This document shows, one piece after another, positions 60,627-64,000 of a stretch of DNA of 64,000 bases; position 1 is the first letter of the stretch; every line of letters starts with the position of its first letter. The notes under the pieces are model-generated. The model made no database searches. It was not told where the DNA came from and worked only from the letters and a program-made list of their open reading frames with translations. This DNA comes from Arthrobacter sp. M4. GTDB lineage: Bacteria > Actinomycetota > Actinomycetes > Actinomycetales > Micrococcaceae. Made by a program: the position numbers and the translations under genes. Location: contig NZ_JAIWYX010000012.1 of the NCBI RefSeq assembly GCF_020251205.1, forward strand, positions 29,629 through 93,628. The letters are read 5' to 3'.

Positions 60627-62036
60627 CTAGCCGTTGATCACCTGTGGCACGCCCAAGGCTTTGAGACCTTCGACGCCGAATTCCAAGCCATACCCCGATT
60701 GCTTGGCACCGCCGAACGGGATTCGCGGATCAACAACACCGTGCTTGTTGATCCAGACCGTACCGGCTTGCAGGCGCGCCGCCACGTTCCGCGCCTCCGC
60801 AAGGTTCCCTGACCAGACCGAGGCTCCCAGTCCGACGTCGAGCGCGTTTGCCTGGGCGACTGCCTCATCAATGCTGCTATAGCGGATGATCGGTAGTGCG
60901 GGACCAAACTGTTCCTCGGTGACCAGCGGGTTGTTGTTGTCGATGTCGGCAACCAGGGTAGTGGGGTAGAAGTACCCGGGCTGTTCCGCGTCGGGGTTGC
61001 CGCCAATCAGTATGCGCGCGCCAGACTCGCGCGCGGCCTCCACCAAGCGCGAGACAATGTCGAATTGCTGCTTGTTTTGTAGCGGGCCAAGCACATTATT
61101 TTCATCGAGTCCTTCGCCCATGGGCATAGCGGCGGCAACGGCTGTGAGTTCGGCGCAGACGTCGTCGTAAATGTCCTCATGGACGTAGAGCCTCTTCAGC
61201 GCGGCACAGGTCTGACCCGTGTTGATGAACGCGCCCCAGAAGAGACCTTCGGCAATGGCCGTCGGGTCAGCGTCGGGGAGGACGATTCCGGCGTCGTTGC
61301 CACCCAGTTCCAGCGTCAGGCGCTTTACCGTGTCGGCAGAGGACTTGATGATCGCTTTGCCAGTGGCTGTCGAACCCGTGAACATCACCTTGCCGATCGC
61401 AGGGTGCTCGGCCAGCCGCGCACCGACGTCCCTACCGCCCGAAACAACGCTCACCAAGCCCTCAGGCAGTTCCTGGTTGATTACATGAATCAGCGCGAGT
61501 ACAGAGAGCGGCGTGAATTCGGAGGGCTTCACCACTACGGCGTTGCCCATCCGCAGGGCCGGCGCGATTTGCCATACCGTGATCATCATTGGCCAGTTCC
61601 AAGGTCCAATTGCGCCCACGACGCCGATGGGCCGGTAATGCAGCTCGGCCCGTGTCTCGCCGTCGTCTACGACCGTTTCGGGCTCCAGCGGCGTGCTGGC
61701 CGCGGCACGCAACCAGGCGGCACAGCCGCCCACCTCAAAGCGGGCATTGGGACCGTTAAGCGGCTTGCCTTGCTCGCGGGAGAGCAGCGTTGCCAGTTCT
61801 TCGGCCGAGCGTTCGACGGCGTCAGCGGCCCTGAGCAGAGCGGCGCTCCGTACGTCGTGGCCGAGGGCGGCCCAAGCAGGCTGTGCTGCCGCCGCTTCGG
61901 CCACTGCAGCTTCAAGATCACGAACACCGTGCACCGGGGCCTCGCCGACAGCTTCGCCCGTGGCGGGATTCAAGATGGTGCGCGTGGGGCCTGATTCCGG
62001 GGTGATCGCGGCGAGAAGCGCATCGTAGGTTTCCAT
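60627..62036 (-). CDS. NAD(P)-dependent aldehyde dehydrogenase
   Basis: Start at the ATG giving METYDALLAAITPESG; the longer frame to 62141 has no ribosome site. The 469-residue enzyme has the PWNWPMM segment, FTGSTATGK (cofactor), LELGGNDAGIV (catalytic Glu) and NTGQTCAALKRLYV (catalytic Cys), plus PFGGAKQSGYGLEFG near the end. The sequence style (EQFGPALPIIRYSS) fits semialdehyde or medium-chain aldehyde dehydrogenases. Convergent with the sugar operon. Confidence 0.93.
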   Translation of the reverse strand: METYDALLAAITPESGPTRTILNPATGEAVGEAPVHGVRDLEAAVAEAAAAQPAWAALGHDVRSAALLRAADAVERSAEELATLLSREQGKPLNGPNARFEVGGCAAWLRAAASTPLEPETVVDDGETRAELHYRPIGVVGAIGPWNWPMMITVWQIAPALRMGNAVVVKPSEFTPLSVLALIHVINQELPEGLVSVVSGGRDVGARLAEHPAIGKVMFTGSTATGKAIIKSSADTVKRLTLELGGNDAGIVLPDADPTAIAEGLFWGAFINTGQTCAALKRLYVHEDIYDDVCAELTAVAAAMPMGEGLDENNVLGPLQNKQQFDIVSRLVEAARESGARILIGGNPDAEQPGYFYPTTLVADIDNNNPLVTEEQFGPALPIIRYSSIDEAVAQANALDVGLGASVWSGNLAEARNVAARLQAGTVWINKHGVVDPRIPFGGAKQSGYGLEFGVEGLKALGVPQVING

Positions 62037-62245
62037 GGGTACTCCACTCTGAGTAGGGATAGCGGCCGGTCGGCGCCGCAAATTCTCCCTCAGTGTGTGT
62101 CCGGACGCCGGGTCTGGTCTTGTCTGCCCGCGAAGAGACATTGACGCGAAGCGAACAGTTGCGAAAGCGTTCCCACTTGCGGTGCAGGGTCATTTCGGAT
62201 CCACCCCGTTTCGCTTCAAGTCGTCGGCGCAGTTCCGCCGTTGTG

Positions 62246-63916
62246 TCAGAACAGAGGTGGTGGTTCGGGCGAGGGATCGTGGTCCGGTGGCCTGGTGTCC
62301 GGAGGCGTGCGTGAGGGCTGCGGTGGTTTTATTGCGGACGCAGTCCGCCAGGGGTTTTGGAGCGGTGTGGGCGGATCGGCGGACACGCTGAAGCTGGCGG
62401 GTTCTGTAGTGTGTTTGCGGCCGAGGGGTGAGGTCCAGCTGAGGTGGCCGGTTGGGGACGCATGCCTGTAGCTCCACGCGCCGATGGATTTGAGCGCGTG
62501 GTGCTTTTTGCAGAGCAGGGCGAGGTTGCCGGGGTCTGTTGTCCCGCCGTCCTGCCATTCGATGGTGTGGTCTGGTTCGCAGGTGCTGGCGCGTCGGGTG
62601 CAGCCGGGGAAGCGGCAGGTTTTGTCGCGGTGGTTGAGGTATCTGCGGAGTGCTTGTGGTGGCCGGTAGGCGGTGCGGCCGACGCCGAGGGCTTCCCCTG
62701 TGGCGTGGTCGGTGAAGAGCCGGTGCCAGCTGGGCGCGAGAGCGGCCAGTCGGCGGGCAGTGGTGGGGTCGATGGGGCCGTAGCCCTCCAGCTCGGCCAC
62801 GGCAGCGCTTTCCATTGCGGTGCCTCCGGCCGCGGTGGTGGTTTCCACGGCTGAGCGTCCGTCTCCGGTCGCGGGGGTGGTTTCCGCTGCGGTGCCTCCG
62901 GCCGCGGGGGTGGTTTCCGCTGCGGTGCCTTCGGCCGCGGGGGTGGTTTCCGCTGCGGTGCCTTCGGCCGCGGGGGTGGTTTCCGCTGCGGTGCCTTCGG
63001 CCGCGGGGGTGCTTTCCCTGGCTGAGCTTCCGTCTCCGGTCGCGGTGATGCTTTCCGCGGCTGAGCTTCGTTCTCCGGTCGCGGTGGTGCTTTCCGCTGC
63101 GGTGCCTTCCGCTGCGGTTGCGGCGCCTAGGGCGAGTCCGATGGGGATGGTGAGCACGACAGTGGGCTGGAACGGCGCGGTTCCGGGCTCGCCGGGATTT
63201 CCCAATCCGGGGATGCCGAGGAGGCGCTGGACGAGGGCGTCGGCACGGAGCTCGGACAGGGTGCGGTGTTCTGCCAGCGTGCGCGGCTCGGCGAGCGTGC
63301 CGGAGGGTTGGGGGAAGGTGCGCTGATCGGCGCCCGGGGCTCCTTGGTGAAGGATCCCGGTTCGGTCTGCCTGCGCCGTGGTGTTGGCCGCGGCGTGTGC
63401 CGGGGCCTGGGCAGCGGTGTTCGCCGGGTCTCCCTCTGTGATGCTGGCTTCGGTGGCCTGGGCTTCTGCAACGCGGGTTTCTGCTGCCTGGGCTTTGGCG
63501 GTGCGGGCGTCGTGGTCCAGGCCGTTGTAGATGGCCAGGCCGGCTTCGGCGGGCAGGTAGGCGCCCAGGGTGCACATGCCGTCCGGTTCCGGGGTGAACC
63601 AGACGCTGCGGTCCCGCCGGGCGGCGGTGGTGCGGGCCTGGATGGTTTCGGGGTGGAGGCGCTCCCGCATCCGGCGCAGCACGGTGCGCAGCTCCGCGGG
63701 GGTGCGCATCCGGCCGTGCCGGGTGCGGGTGGCGTGCAGGGCCCTGCGGGTGAAGATGTCGGCGTGGTCATCCGGGACGGTGCGGGCCTGGTCCAGGATC
63801 ACCCGGGCGTGCTCGGGGTAGATTTCACCGTCTTCGAGGGCTTCGAGGACTTCCCACCGGGGGCCGTCCAGGTCTGCGGCGTCGTGCAGGGCCCGCGCGG
63901 CGGCGTGTTCGGACAC
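62246..63916 (-). CDS. DUF222 / HNH endonuclease-like protein, N-terminus probably missing
   Basis: The 556-residue frame has a DUF222 region from its first residues (VSEHAAARALHDA, then EDGEIYPEHARVILDQA) and a C-terminal HNH nuclease (CRFPGCTRRASTCEPDHTIEWQDGGTTDPGNLALLCKKHH, about 455-495). DUF222 normally has some 100 more residues before this point; here a stop lies about 25 codons upstream and no good start exists, so the gene may be 5'-truncated or frameshifted. The middle (about 270-400) is an Ala/Glu/Thr insertion with repeats. Such HNH proteins are numerous in actinobacteria and often vary between strains. Confidence 0.75.
   Translation of the reverse strand: MSEHAAARALHDAADLDGPRWEVLEALEDGEIYPEHARVILDQARTVPDDHADIFTRRALHATRTRHGRMRTPAELRTVLRRMRERLHPETIQARTTAARRDRSVWFTPEPDGMCTLGAYLPAEAGLAIYNGLDHDARTAKAQAAETRVAEAQATEASITEGDPANTAAQAPAHAAANTTAQADRTGILHQGAPGADQRTFPQPSGTLAEPRTLAEHRTLSELRADALVQRLLGIPGLGNPGEPGTAPFQPTVVLTIPIGLALGAATAAEGTAAESTTATGERSSAAESITATGDGSSARESTPAAEGTAAETTPAAEGTAAETTPAAEGTAAETTPAAGGTAAETTPATGDGRSAVETTTAAGGTAMESAAVAELEGYGPIDPTTARRLAALAPSWHRLFTDHATGEALGVGRTAYRPPQALRRYLNHRDKTCRFPGCTRRASTCEPDHTIEWQDGGTTDPGNLALLCKKHHALKSIGAWSYRHASPTGHLSWTSPLGRKHTTEPASFSVSADPPTPLQNPWRTASAIKPPQPSRTPPDTRPPDHDPSPEPPPLF
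62878..63009. repeat. Four tandem 33-bp repeats in the DUF222/HNH gene
   Basis: A 33-base unit beginning TGGTTTCCGCTGCGGTGCCT occurs four times head to tail (62878, 62911, 62944, 62977), nearly identical, encoding the repeat EGTAAETTPAA. Partly related units flank it. The copy number is likely to vary by slippage. Confidence 0.85.
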
Positions 63917-64000
63917 GGCGCAGGGGGGTGTCAGATTGATTGTGTAGAAGCCTTTGATCGGTGATTGATCGGAGAATCATTGTGACCATGACAGATTCTG

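Noticed and set aside
62190..63575. 461-codon Arg/His/Pro-rich frame on the minus strand
   Set aside because: Frame-shifted shadow of the DUF222/HNH gene; the composition is extreme and the HNH motif lies in the other frame.

Overview
The window is GC-rich with compact, overlapping operons, GTG/TTG starts, a c-di-AMP riboswitch in front of a LysM/NlpC-P60 protein and many Micrococcaceae-type proteins. It looks like chromosomal DNA of an Arthrobacter- or Paenarthrobacter-like soil actinobacterium; the genus is inferred from protein style and gene order only. I see no tRNA, rRNA, CRISPR array, intact transposase or prophage.

Layout. 0-5.4 kb: end of a two-domain VOC protein, purF-purM, a small membrane protein, an ArsR-rhodanese regulator with two operator copies, and uraD-uraH of the urate pathway. 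5.7-12 kb: a probable exopolysaccharide module, with an OpgC acyltransferase fused to a GH26-like domain facing an operon of REC-PP2C phosphatase, GT2 synthase, STAS protein and anti-sigma-type kinase. 12.1-19.6 kb: bcp, a winged-helix regulator and the allantoin/glyoxylate operon hyi-glxR-gcl-glxK-allB. The two purine-catabolic blocks share a TTCC-N7-GGAA palindrome. 19.8-24.6 kb: accessory, more AT-rich and partly decayed DNA. 24.6-30 kb: azlCD with an Lrp regulator, a thymidylate-kinase-like protein, an exo-rhamnogalacturonan lyase (PL26) and the 3' remnant of a PL11 lyase.

30.2-36.3 kb: a serine hydrolase, a second accessory cassette, then an MFS transporter with a racemase homologue lacking both catalytic cysteines and a divergent aminotransferase homologue lacking the PLP lysine. 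36.5-42 kb: a Pro-rich secreted protein, a membrane protein, the riboswitch-controlled wall hydrolase, a glutamine amidotransferase, a DUF72 protein and small acidic or zinc-ribbon proteins. 42.2-47.8 kb: a tightly coupled membrane/Nramp/PRC-barrel operon and stress-type genes (YtxH-like, SDR, disordered protein, SRPBCC). 47.9-51.9 kb: a DUF6454-like protein, CYTH-CHAD and a lipoprotein. 51.9-60.5 kb: a LacI-controlled ABC sugar importer with two Gfo/Idh/MocA dehydrogenases, a TIM-barrel isomerase and a ThuA protein. 60.6-64 kb: an aldehyde dehydrogenase and a DUF222/HNH protein with internal repeats.

Most interesting: three places (22.5, 24.5 and 31.2 kb) carry arrays of a short element recurring about every 22 bp (CCACCTA/CCACTCA read in the direction of the adjacent gene). 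Each lies upstream of an unrecognised protein gene that is followed by a small multi-pass membrane protein gene. Two of the three proteins are exported precursors with a hydrophobic C-terminal segment holding four cysteines. This resembles precursor-plus-immunity bacteriocin cassettes under a common control element, although decayed IS21-type ends could also give such repeats.
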